Below, piece after piece: positions 36,501-44,084 of a DNA stretch of 64,000 nucleotides (positions are counted from its first letter, which is position 1; the number at the start of each line of letters is the position of its first letter). The position numbers were made by a program, and so were the translations under genes. Source of the DNA: Bacillota bacterium. GTDB lineage: Bacteria > Bacillota > Clostridia > Acetivibrionales > DTU013. The DNA is taken from assembly GCA_023426125.1 (NCBI GenBank), contig JAFABI010000010.1, positions 62,001 through 126,000 on the forward strand. The letters run 5' to 3'. The notes under the pieces are model-generated. The model made no database searches and was not told the DNA's origin. It saw nothing but the letters and a program-made list of their open reading frames with translations.

Positions 36501-38660
36501 CATCTGCTTTTGGATGACCTGGCCTTCGGCAGCCGGTACGCTGTAAAAACTTACGCGTACGTTTTCGTTTCCGATAGTGAGCTCACGGTCGGGCTGTGCA
36601 TCTGTCATGGCCCACTGCGGGAAAGCCAGCTTTTGCTGCATGCCGGTGTTTTGCTGGCTTACTCTCTCCAGTTCCGTATAGCTTGCCGGAGGCTGGCTGT
36701 CCAGCTGGTTTGTCAGGAATATGCCGTCAACTCTTGCATAAAAGGCCGAAGTATCAACCAATTCCAGAATATTTTCTCCGGCATCCAACTGCACGGTCCC
36801 TCCGTTTTCCCAGCTCCATCCGTTGACGCCGTGGTCGCCGAACAGTTCATCCTGCAGGACGCCATTGACTCTGGCCTTGAAATTCCTCGTCCCCTGCAGT
36901 GTCGTATAATCCTTCGTATGTATCCAGATACGGTAGCTTCCTGCCATATCCGTTGAGAAAACCATCCGGGCTGGAACCGAACCAGCCGGCATTTCATTCT
37001 TTGCGCTTATCAGATACCTTCCCCCGAAAGCATCCGTGGCATTTTCTATTGTCCATGTGCCCGGATCGAACAGAAAATCCTCAGGCTCTATGACAATATA
37101 CCTGCTGGAGGAATCCAGCTCCGTATTGAAGCTCCATGCGGTTATTCCGTATACCGGCTTACCGTCCGTATCCCTCACATCCTCACTGATTGTCAAGCTG
37201 TATGAATTGTTGTATTTCAGGTTTTGCAGCGGCACGATGGTCACAAGCCTTCCATTTTCATCAGCCGTGATCAAAGTATCTACTACCACTCCGCCTGCCA
37301 GCTCCTTCAGCAGGATCGTGCGTAAATTCATGGTTGAAATATCCATATCCCTGTTGAAGCTTATTTCCATTGGAGCATCAACAGCAACCTCTGTCGGGCT
37401 TGAAGGAGAAGTCAGGGTCGCCAGCGCAGGATCAAAGATCTGCTGGAACATGACTGCATCAGCCCGGATAGTACCGCTGCCGTTTCTCGTATTTCTAACA
37501 TATCCGCCGTTGCCCTCCGAAAAGTCGTATACCCCGAGGCTGACCCAGCCTGAAGTTCCCTGGGTATAATTCAGATAAACAGTGTCTATTCCACTTGCAT
37601 GTGAAATATCGATTTTCGCGTTTGTATCACTGTTTGCATGCACCACCTTGTAAATGAATACCTCATACGTTCCGGCAGTCAGCTCCGGCTGCCAGGAAGC
37701 ATAACAATCGGAATTCAGCCCATACCTGGTGCCTGTGCCGTTATATCCGGATAAGCCGCTGTCTGCCCATGAGCTGTATTCGGTATAGCCCGGATGGCCA
37801 AAATCAACAACCACAGGGTCCGGCAGCACCACAGCAGGAGCCGTAACAAACTCCCAGCTGTTTGTCCCGTAAATGTTCTTCCCTCCTGCGTCGTATACGT
37901 CCTGTCCTATGACTACGGTATAAGACCTGTCATATTTAAGGTTTTCTGCCGGATTGATAGTAAACACCCTGTTGTCGGCACTGATGGAATATATGGCTTC
38001 GACCACGGTATCACCGGCAGTCTCCTTAAGCACAATATTGTTGGGATTAAGGGTATCTCTATCCATAGCGGAACTGAAAGTGATGACTATATCGCTGTCC
38101 ACATCTGCAGCTTCCGTATTTGCCGGACAGGACAATTCCGCCATTGTTACCCCGGACCTTACGAACTTCACTGCATCTGCACGGGCGGCAGCTCCGCTCC
38201 GTGTATTTTTCACATAAGCCTCCGATGCATTATTAAAGCCGTAAAGCCCCAGACTTACCCATCCGGATGTCCCCTGGGTATAGTCCATGACAGCGGCGCT
38301 CTTTACCTGCGACCCCTGTCCCACTTCGATCCTTGCTGCAGTGTCACAGCTTGAATGTACCGTTTTGTATATGAATACCTCATATACTCCTGCTTCCGGG
38401 GTCAAAGCCCACCTGGCATAGGCGCCGGGGGTATAGCTGAACCTGGTATCCGAATTTTCATATCCTCTTACATTGGACGTTGAAGACCATGTACCGGACT
38501 CTGAATAGCCCGGGTCTCCATTGTCTATGACGATTCCTTCGGCAGCTTTTACCGGTACACATGGGTAAAGCCCGGAAAAAGCGAATACGATTGACACCAC
38601 CAATACAAGAAGTCTCTTTTTACCATGAAATCCCTCAAATCTCAACCGGCTTTTCAACAT
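33531..38660 (-). CDS. Secreted 1709-residue multidomain protein, candidate carbohydrate enzyme
   Basis: Signal peptide 1-40 (LVLVVSIVFAFSGLY, then PVKA). Then a duplicated block: a golvesin-C-like beta domain (43-170) plus an SbsA-type Ig-like domain (171-273), repeated at 282-405 and 410-513. A carbohydrate-binding-like beta domain follows (520-652). Residues 660 to about 1440 form a large region rich in Trp, Tyr, Asp and Glu, with helical repeats (for example YLELAKSGANDYLE, YIQGAAYAAQKWI) as in (alpha/alpha) barrel enzymes; I cannot name its family. The C-terminus has Ig-like and bacterial Ig (Big_2-like) domains. No LPXTG or S-layer motif was seen. It lies downstream of the second importer on the same strand, so likely degrades the importer's substrate outside the cell. 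Confidence 0.8.
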   Translation of the reverse strand: MLKSRLRFEGFHGKKRLLVLVVSIVFAFSGLYPCVPVKAAEGIVIDNGDPGYSESGTWSSTSNVRGYENSDTRFSYTPGAYARWALTPEAGVYEVFIYKTVHSSCDTAARIEVGQGSQVKSAAVMDYTQGTSGWVSLGLYGFNNASEAYVKNTRSGAAARADAVKFVRSGVTMAELSCPANTEAADVDSDIVITFSSAMDRDTLNPNNIVLKETAGDTVVEAIYSISADNRVFTINPAENLKYDRSYTVVIGQDVYDAGGKNIYGTNSWEFVTAPAVVLPDPVVVDFGHPGYTEYSSWADSGLSGYNGTGTRYGLNSDCYASWQPELTAGTYEVFIYKVVHANSDTNAKIDISHASGIDTVYLNYTQGTSGWVSLGVYDFSEGNGGYVRNTRNGSGTIRADAVMFQQIFDPALATLTSPSSPTEVAVDAPMEISFNRDMDISTMNLRTILLKELAGGVVVDTLITADENGRLVTIVPLQNLKYNNSYSLTISEDVRDTDGKPVYGITAWSFNTELDSSSRYIVIEPEDFLFDPGTWTIENATDAFGGRYLISAKNEMPAGSVPARMVFSTDMAGSYRIWIHTKDYTTLQGTRNFKARVNGVLQDELFGDHGVNGWSWENGGTVQLDAGENILELVDTSAFYARVDGIFLTNQLDSQPPASYTELERVSQQNTGMQQKLAFPQWAMTDAQPDRELTIGNENVRVSFYSVPAAEGQVIQKQMSVKSGDGWIPAEDRTDPFGYLLMYSENTPASVIHYNTFSYLKTNKLNRELEWLVPAAMEAAGDGRVRLTAENSYARLTALWEVTGGDQEPKVTVTMEAKQQGTYSLGMFGGKEKTLREIDSLLLPFQLTGKQLPDEFYVVPEWLASTPVSLMSLTRQDGSRLTYGIAADSSSIPDRWARSDDSKFGLSIKGLQGGVQPSAFAPLFGSEDSVFTQGQTYVFAYRPFVQEGEWFEAYKHVVSDIYNMEDARENYYSSFTDAIFNTQELAMDDDHSGWNATAKAHYNIEGKNVVSMASPLTYIQAYLLTEDQDVYERRTLPTIEAMMTRERLHYTETGDTDAGGINYLGSNVITPVGSPVNGYGNNTIGGAYAMTRSLTSVLKAAGIDSGIKNETSYTQVPEWHQNLALYKYTRNTAYLELAKSGANDYLENTIYKTVYAPPTDLEFANISYVPYWSGLIDLYEETGDEKYIQGAAYAAQKWIVTLWTQPGSGDGEKTIYADDVRDTSFYPEDFPFWKGPEQHRIGYPEGLDNLQDETVPGWLNSRTGLGLEQKVTFMINNAANIQLSPWAPDLLRLAQYTGEDIYETFARNAMIGRFSNYPGYYTNQYAVQQMKSDYPYNGPDQTGIYYHHIPVQLGLNVDFLVTQIWKWSDGKINFPSVREQGYAFFNNRHYGFAAGSFFDENDMWMWLKEGLITLDNIQIDWLAARKDGRFATALINEDTAEQTVTVTLGEEVTGGTAYNGTAAVYDAGGNKTTAEIVDSQVTLTVPGHGLVGIALDSEAVRKPAFADVPADEIFNSPDDSTVVSTGPTAEFGKGMVIQIDPDSYDAYVYTTFMPDKASKAILYWHTGDGNWKQSENGTYPYEFTVKVEDMSKTFHYYVKVLDKDGNWLASNEAELKPKVYFKEALLNADRTSLAIGEEALLTATAVMSDKKPAGMDTAVVSFESSDPAVIEVTGQRAIAKSAGYAFVKAVAVIDGIRRESEEVLITAG

Positions 38661-38688
38661 AGGAACATCTCCTTTCGAATCTGCATTG

Positions 38689-39579
38689 TCATTCCTTCAC
38701 ACTGCCTATGACAATGCCCTTGACAAAGTGCTTTTGCATAAAGGGATATACGCAGAGAATAGGAAAGGTTGCCACAAAAATCTGGGCAGCCTTGAAGGTC
38801 CTGTTGGAAATGGCATCCATCGCCTCCAGCTCTTCCTTGGTAGCATTCTGAAGCTTGCTGTAATCCACCTCCACTACAATTGATTGAAGATATGTCTGCA
38901 AGGGAAAATTCTTCGGGTTATTGATGAAAATCAAGCCGTCAAACCATGAATTCCAGTGGCCGACGGATATGAAAACCACCAGCGTAGCCAAAACCGGCTT
39001 TGACATGGGTATGATGATTTTCCATAAGGTCGTCCAGTGGCCGGCGCCGTCTACGAAGGCCGACTCGGGCACATCCTTCGGAAGTCCACGCATGAAATTC
39101 AAAAGCAATAAGGTATTCCATACGCTCAAAGCTCCGGGAATAACCAGGACCCATATGGAATTGATGAGCCCAAGGGCTTTCACCGTCATGTAGTAAGGGA
39201 TCAGTCCTCCGCCGAAGAGCATTGTCACGAAAAAAAACCACACATAAAAGGTGCGCTGCGGGAATTCCTTCACTTCCTTTGACAGCGGGTAGGCCGTTAA
39301 GATTGTGATGAATAAAGATAATGCCAGTCCGATAGCAGTTCTCTCTGCAGAGATAAGAAATGATTTAAAATAGTCGGGATTTTTCAGCACAAAGGCATAG
39401 GAATCCAGTGAGAATTCCACCGGCCAGAGCGTTACCCTTCCGTTAGTCACTGCCGTACTGCTGCTGAAAGATACCGCAAGGACATGCAGTATGGGAAACA
39501 GGCATAATGCTGCGCTTAAGGCAACAAACACTATATTTGCAATAGAAAAAACCCTTTCTCCCCTTGTTGCTGTTATCAT
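38689..39579 (-). CDS. Carbohydrate ABC transporter permease (LplC/YtcP-type)
   Basis: 296 residues from ATG 39579; GGAGG is 9 nt upstream and the frame is open further, but earlier codons overlap the preceding gene. Six membrane segments and the ATPase-contact loop ESAFVDGAGHWTTLWKIIIPM near 180-200. C-terminus KHFVKGIVIGSVKE matches the YtcP group. It is the second permease of the importer whose binding protein is at 40738-42594. Its 3' end lies only 28 bp before the 1709-residue protein gene. Confidence 0.9.
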   Translation of the reverse strand: MITATRGERVFSIANIVFVALSAALCLFPILHVLAVSFSSSTAVTNGRVTLWPVEFSLDSYAFVLKNPDYFKSFLISAERTAIGLALSLFITILTAYPLSKEVKEFPQRTFYVWFFFVTMLFGGGLIPYYMTVKALGLINSIWVLVIPGALSVWNTLLLLNFMRGLPKDVPESAFVDGAGHWTTLWKIIIPMSKPVLATLVVFISVGHWNSWFDGLIFINNPKNFPLQTYLQSIVVEVDYSKLQNATKEELEAMDAISNRTFKAAQIFVATFPILCVYPFMQKHFVKGIVIGSVKE

Positions 39580-39598
39580 ACCATGATTCCTCCGTATG

Positions 39599-40543
39599 TT
39601 AAAATATCCGGTAATTTGCAAATTTATATGCCAGCCTGTAAGAGGTAACAATCAATATGGATGCAACCACCGACTTAAACAACCCCACTGCCGACGCCAC
39701 ACCGTATTGCATATCGATGATTCCCAGCCTGTAAACGAATGTGTCCAGAATATCTCCCGTCCTGTAGGTAATGGGGCTATACAGGTTGAATATCTGGTCA
39801 AAGCCTGCATTAAGCACATTTCCAAGGCTTAACGTTGCCATAAGCACAATGATGGGCGCAATACCCGGCAAGGTGATATGCAAGACCTGCTGCAGCTTTT
39901 TAGCCCCATCCATTTTTGCAGCTTCATATAAGGTGGGGCTAATTGACGTTATTGCCGCCAGATAGATTATTGTGCCAAAACCAAACTCTTTCCATATATT
40001 CGTAACAACAATCACATAAGGAAAAATATCCGCATTTCCCAGGAAGAAAACCGGCTCCAGCCCGATGGATTTCAAAAAATGATTGGCGATTCCGGAGGAT
40101 GGGGACAGCACGTCGACCAATATACCTCCGAGTATGACCCATGAAAGGAAGTGGGGTATATATATCAAGGTTTGTATTGTCCGTTTGTAAAATTGGTTGT
40201 TAAGCTCATTGAGCAGCAGCGCAAAGCCTATGGGTACAACCAGTCCCGTTATGATTTTCAGTACTGCAATAAAAATCGTGTTCCACAATACCTGGAATAT
40301 ATCAGGCATATTCAGCATGTATTCGAAATTATCCCATCCGATAAAATGGGATTTGAAAAAACCCAGCAGCGGGTTGAAATCCTGAAAGGAAATAACAATT
40401 CCGATCATGGGTACGTAATGAAATGCAACTGCCAGGATTATCCCCGGCAAGAGCATCAAATGCAGTGGCATACTCCTTCCGAAGAGCTTCCTTTTGCTCA
40501 TGTTTTTGCGTTTTGCCTTATTTAACGTCAGACTATTTTCCAA
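39599..40543 (-). CDS. Carbohydrate ABC transporter permease (LplB-type)
   Basis: 314 residues if started at TTG 40543, which has AAAGG 9 nt upstream; an ATG at 40564 lacks a site. First membrane segment LHLMLLPGIILAVAF, then the LplB motif YVPMIGIVISFQDF. ATPase-contact loop LYEAAKMDGAKKLQQVLHIT near 200-220. The protein pairs with the LplC-type permease. The start choice is moderately secure because both RBS spacing and family N-termini agree. Confidence 0.88.
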   Translation of the reverse strand: MENSLTLNKAKRKNMSKRKLFGRSMPLHLMLLPGIILAVAFHYVPMIGIVISFQDFNPLLGFFKSHFIGWDNFEYMLNMPDIFQVLWNTIFIAVLKIITGLVVPIGFALLLNELNNQFYKRTIQTLIYIPHFLSWVILGGILVDVLSPSSGIANHFLKSIGLEPVFFLGNADIFPYVIVVTNIWKEFGFGTIIYLAAITSISPTLYEAAKMDGAKKLQQVLHITLPGIAPIIVLMATLSLGNVLNAGFDQIFNLYSPITYRTGDILDTFVYRLGIIDMQYGVASAVGLFKSVVASILIVTSYRLAYKFANYRIF

Positions 40544-40678
40544 AGAATCACAACCTTTTGTCATTAATAAAAGGCTCGGGGGCTGGCCGATGATTCATTC
40601 ATCTGCTCGCCTGTGCAACCTGGGCACCGAGCCTCACTCACCTTCCGGCGATTCGGCTTTGGCTGAATGCCGCTTACG

Positions 40679-40718
40679 GGAAGCATTGAAAAAAGGCGAT
40701 TATTTCTTCAATGCTTCC
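40679..40718. repeat. Hairpin between binding-protein and permease genes
   Basis: Perfect 12-bp arms GGAAGCATTGAA (40679-40690) and TTCAATGCTTCC (40707-40718), 20 bp after the binding-protein stop. It sits exactly where an mRNA hairpin would protect the binding-protein message and reduce permease expression. Followed by another AT/GC-rich spacer up to 40543. Confidence 0.65.
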
Positions 40719-40737
40719 TTTCCGGCTCTTTAAACCA

Positions 40738-42594
40738 TTACTTGTTCTTATACCATTCGTTTACTTCCCTGGTTATATCATCTCCGCCGAGCTTCTTCCA
40801 GTCGTCCACATACTTGTCGAAAGCATCTACGGGATCTTCACCCATGATGATCTTGGTGAAGGTCTCAAGCTGCATCTTGATCAATGTGGCATTTTTCGAT
40901 GTCATTGTATTCGTCGGCGGTCCATAGAATTCCGAAGACAGCAGCTGGTTGTTGTCGACATATCCCGCGATAACGCTGTAAGCCGAGAATGGGGCATTTG
41001 TCCAGAGGAATCCGCCGTAAGTCGATTGTTCAAAGAGCTTCGCTGTCTCCTGTTTTCCCGCGGTATTGGTAAAGGTTACGGTTTCTTCCACGCTATCCGG
41101 GATCATGCCTTTTTCATTTATCACCTGTATCCTTCTCAGGAACTGCTTCTGTACCTGCTCATCCGTAAAGTCCTGCTTCAGGGTCTTGGTTTGCATACGG
41201 TCGCCGGTCTTGGCCAAGGTCTGGTAGTCCCTGTAAATGTCTATATTCTGTGTTGGTGATGCGCCCGTGATGGCCGCATAAGCTGTTACAGGGAAAGCTA
41301 CCTCGGGATCATGCACCTTTGGATTATCCTTGCTTCTGCTTCCCTGTTTCAGCAGCGGATCATAATCCGGGCTGTAATAGGTTGAATACTTCAAATAAAG
41401 ATTGAGCATTTTTATTGCTGCTTCAGGGTTTTTGGCACCCTTCTTTATCACATAGTAATTGCCGACTGTAGCAGTAATAGCAGGTTTTGCAGGGCTACCA
41501 TCCCCGGAAGGTATCGGGAAGGGCCTCCAGTCGGATTCGGGATTGCTCTTCCTGGTTTCGCTTACAGCCCTGAGTGCTGTCCAGTGCTGTCCGAAATACA
41601 TGCCGACTTTTCCTGATGCAATCTGCTCGGAAAGCTTGACACTATCCTGAACTGCGAATTCCTGGTTTATCTGTCCGGCCTTATACATATCGGCCAGTTT
41701 GGCAAGCGCTGTTTTTACTTCCGGCTGGATGGTTCCTGCCACAAGGTTTCCTGAACTGTCCTTCAGCCACATTGCCGTGTTTGGATATGCTCCAAAGGAG
41801 TCAAAGTAACCTTCCAGACAAGCTATACCTTTGTTGAAAAGGTCCTTTACAAGGCCTATACCGACCGTATCCTTCTGCTTGTTGCCGTCAGGATCCTGGT
41901 TTGTAAATGCATCGGCGATTTTATACATTTCGTCCAATGTCTTCGGAGCCTGTAAATTCAGCTTCTTCAGCCAGTCGTTACGGATCCAGAGAATCGGAGC
42001 GCCGTCATAGACGCCTGGCAGAAGGGGGATGCCCATGAGTTTACCCTTGGAGCTTGACATCTGCAGGCCGAGTCCGCCGTCTCCCTCCAGGAAGGGCCTT
42101 GCCCAATCGGAAATATATTGATCATAAACTTCGGTCATATCTTCCGTCATGCCGGAGTCAACCAGCTTCTTGAACTGCACATTGTTGACAAATGTAATGT
42201 CGGGCAGGTCATTGGCGGAAATTGCTATGTTCAGCTTCTGGTCGTATTGGTTCTGTGCGACAGCCCAATTGACTTTCAAGTTTATGCCGAGGTCCTTTTT
42301 GTACACTTCCGTGTATGGATTGCTTTCAGGTGTAAATTCCTTCGGCACCTTCGGGTTTGTTGTCAAAGCGTCGGGAAGGCTTAATACCGTACTGACTTCG
42401 ATTTCAGGCTCGTATTTGGCCCAGATATCAAGGGGTTCGGATGTGCTCTGGGAAGTGCCGGCAGAAGTTCCGGAAGCAGCCGCCGAGGTCTCACCGGTAT
42501 TCTTTTCACCCGAACCGCCGCATGCAGCAAATGACAAAAGCATTAGAACAGCAACGGATAAAGCTAAAAGTCTTTTTGCATTGAAACTTTTCAT
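40738..42594 (-). CDS. Extracellular sugar-binding lipoprotein (LplA-type)
   Basis: 618 residues from ATG 42594, GGAGG 6 nt upstream. Lipoprotein signal with lipobox SFAAC, cysteine 25, and a Gly/Ser/Thr-rich linker (residues 28-60). The family 1 binding fold carries AQNQYDQKLNIAISANDLPD near 130-150 and a Trp-rich C-terminus (DITREVNEWYKNK). Longer than the first copy (514) and typical of the larger LplA subfamily. Upstream of it lies one copy of the 33-bp direct repeat (42668-42700). Confidence 0.9.
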   Translation of the reverse strand: MKSFNAKRLLALSVAVLMLLSFAACGGSGEKNTGETSAAASGTSAGTSQSTSEPLDIWAKYEPEIEVSTVLSLPDALTTNPKVPKEFTPESNPYTEVYKKDLGINLKVNWAVAQNQYDQKLNIAISANDLPDITFVNNVQFKKLVDSGMTEDMTEVYDQYISDWARPFLEGDGGLGLQMSSSKGKLMGIPLLPGVYDGAPILWIRNDWLKKLNLQAPKTLDEMYKIADAFTNQDPDGNKQKDTVGIGLVKDLFNKGIACLEGYFDSFGAYPNTAMWLKDSSGNLVAGTIQPEVKTALAKLADMYKAGQINQEFAVQDSVKLSEQIASGKVGMYFGQHWTALRAVSETRKSNPESDWRPFPIPSGDGSPAKPAITATVGNYYVIKKGAKNPEAAIKMLNLYLKYSTYYSPDYDPLLKQGSRSKDNPKVHDPEVAFPVTAYAAITGASPTQNIDIYRDYQTLAKTGDRMQTKTLKQDFTDEQVQKQFLRRIQVINEKGMIPDSVEETVTFTNTAGKQETAKLFEQSTYGGFLWTNAPFSAYSVIAGYVDNNQLLSSEFYGPPTNTMTSKNATLIKMQLETFTKIIMGEDPVDAFDKYVDDWKKLGGDDITREVNEWYKNK

Positions 42595-42667
42595 AAAATT
42601 CCTCCATATAGATTTTTCGAAAGGCGCCTTCTTTTTTATCATAAAACGGCAGAACAAAAAAATATAT

Positions 42668-42700
42668 AGCACAATTTAAACTTTTGTTACATAATCAAAC
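42668..42700 (-). promoter_or_regulatory. 33-bp element, copy 1 (upstream of binding-protein gene)
   Basis: Identical to 44049-44081 over 33 bp; key part CTTTTGTTACATAATCAAAC on the plus strand. It ends about 73 bp upstream of the binding-protein start codon. A regulator site for the YesN-type activator encoded upstream is the best guess. Confidence 0.6.
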
Positions 42701-42717
42701 ATTGTCAAGGGGATGTC

Positions 42718-42804
42718 ATGTCAAAGGGGACAGGTACATTGACATGAAGTGTCAATGTACCTGTCCCCTTGACATGTGTGTCAACGTACCTGTCCCCTTG
42801 ACAT
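42718..42804. repeat. Palindromic repeat triplet overlapping GH99-like gene end
   Basis: Two arms (42718-42744 and 42750-42775) are complementary apart from one extra A, around GTACATTGACA/TGTCAATGTAC. A third partial copy (42777-42804) covers the end of the GH99-like coding sequence and gives it its last residues and stop. Same family as the 30.9-31.1 kb repeats. Confidence 0.8.
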
Positions 42805-43956
42805 GTGATTCCCGAAAACGTCCTTTACAGCTCCCAAATACGACATTCCATAAACTGTGTCCGGTTCCAGGTAGCTGCCCTCCGTCCATTCGTTCCAGGC
42901 ATTGATCGTACAGAATTCAATACCATGCTTATCCATAAACTCACGCATGTTCACCAAGTACTTTTTAAATCCGCCGGGAGTATTATTTACACATACTTCC
43001 ATGAACGGATAGCCCAGATTTTCATATTTATCCGACGGAGCAGTCCTGGGGGACGGATCCCAGCCCATTGTGGCATTGGGATAAAAAGGGATTTTCAATC
43101 CGTTTCGCGTATACTCCCAATGCTTTTTTATAGCCTCTTCGAATTGCATATATTCCGTTGCCGGAAATTTCCTGCCTTCTTCCACGCTTTTTATATAAGG
43201 ATTCCAACAGTAGGTAGTCGCACTGTCAAACCCAAGCCGTTCTACAACTTCATACATGCTGCCGTCTATCATTTCAAAGCCCAGTACATTTACCCAGGAA
43301 ACAATGGCATTTATGTGCAAGCCGGGAAATCCCGCTTTTTTTGCTTTTATGCGGAAGCGTTCCAGGGCTTCCCTGGTTCCTTCAATTCCATCAAAGCCCT
43401 TTAACAAATTCTTTAAGCTATAAATCGAGAAATAAGGGCATCCTCCTATTTTCAAGCAGGATGGATGGATAAAATACTTTCCGACGATATAGTCCGTCAT
43501 CTTATCAAAAGCTTCCTGATCGACATATCCCGGCAAAATACTATCTCTTACAGTTTTTTTCCTTACCTCCGAGTAATATTTCAACCATTCAAAATCACAG
43601 TCATGATTCGCCCACATCAAAGAAAAATTTAAGCTGCAATTATTATTTGCCTTCATGAAACCATTTTCCAGCGCACGTTGTAAAGCCGGCTGCCCTTCAT
43701 ACCAGTACCAATCGAAAATAAAGCCTGAAATACCGTGCTCAGCAGCTGCTGCGATCTTACAAGCCATTACCTCCGGATCCGATTCATCCTGATATCCCCA
43801 TTGGGGCACCAACGGCTGCCTGTGTCCCGGAAATCTTGGATGCGCAGCTTTTACAATCTCCCATTCCGTCCACCCTTTGCCATGAAGCTCCTCATTCCTT
43901 GGATCTGCATGATAATTGGGGAAATAATAAACATGAACCTGATGCTTATTATGCAC
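42781..43956 (-). CDS. GH99-like (WbsX-type) protein, C-terminus from repeat
   Basis: 391 residues. The family pattern is FPNYHADPRNEELHGKGWTE near 13-32, ISGFIFDWYWYEGQPALQRA near 73-92, NFSLMWANHD near 108-117 and INAWNEWTEGSYLEPD near 355-370. Start is GTG 43956, with GGAG 9 nt upstream. The last about eight codons (HMSRGQVR and stop) come from the palindromic repeat at 42777-42804; the paralog at 29391 ends shortly after the equivalent point. Cytoplasmic by lack of signal peptide. It is the first gene after the sensor/regulator pair and probably processes imported oligosaccharide. Confidence 0.78.
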   Translation of the reverse strand: MHNKHQVHVYYFPNYHADPRNEELHGKGWTEWEIVKAAHPRFPGHRQPLVPQWGYQDESDPEVMACKIAAAAEHGISGFIFDWYWYEGQPALQRALENGFMKANNNCSLNFSLMWANHDCDFEWLKYYSEVRKKTVRDSILPGYVDQEAFDKMTDYIVGKYFIHPSCLKIGGCPYFSIYSLKNLLKGFDGIEGTREALERFRIKAKKAGFPGLHINAIVSWVNVLGFEMIDGSMYEVVERLGFDSATTYCWNPYIKSVEEGRKFPATEYMQFEEAIKKHWEYTRNGLKIPFYPNATMGWDPSPRTAPSDKYENLGYPFMEVCVNNTPGGFKKYLVNMREFMDKHGIEFCTINAWNEWTEGSYLEPDTVYGMSYLGAVKDVFGNHMSRGQVR

Positions 43957-44048
43957 TTTTTCCTGCTCCTTTCAGACTATCGTCATCATTATAGCTTTAA
44001 ATATCTTCGCTATGCACAATGATAAAATAATCCAAAAGAAAATGATAC

Positions 44049-44081
44049 AGCACAATTTAAACTTTTGTTACATAATCAAAC
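44049..44081 (-). promoter_or_regulatory. 33-bp element, copy 2 (upstream of GH99-like gene)
   Basis: Identical to 42668-42700. It lies 92 bp upstream of the GTG start of the GH99-like gene and 3 bp downstream of the response-regulator stop codon. Likely an activator site or the trace of an insertion. Confidence 0.6.
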
Positions 44082-44084
44082 GTG

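Noticed and set aside
42668..44081. 33-bp repeats as ends of an insertion sequence
   Set aside because: Between them is a GH99-like gene and no transposase; direct, not inverted, orientation. A shared regulatory site is the better working view.
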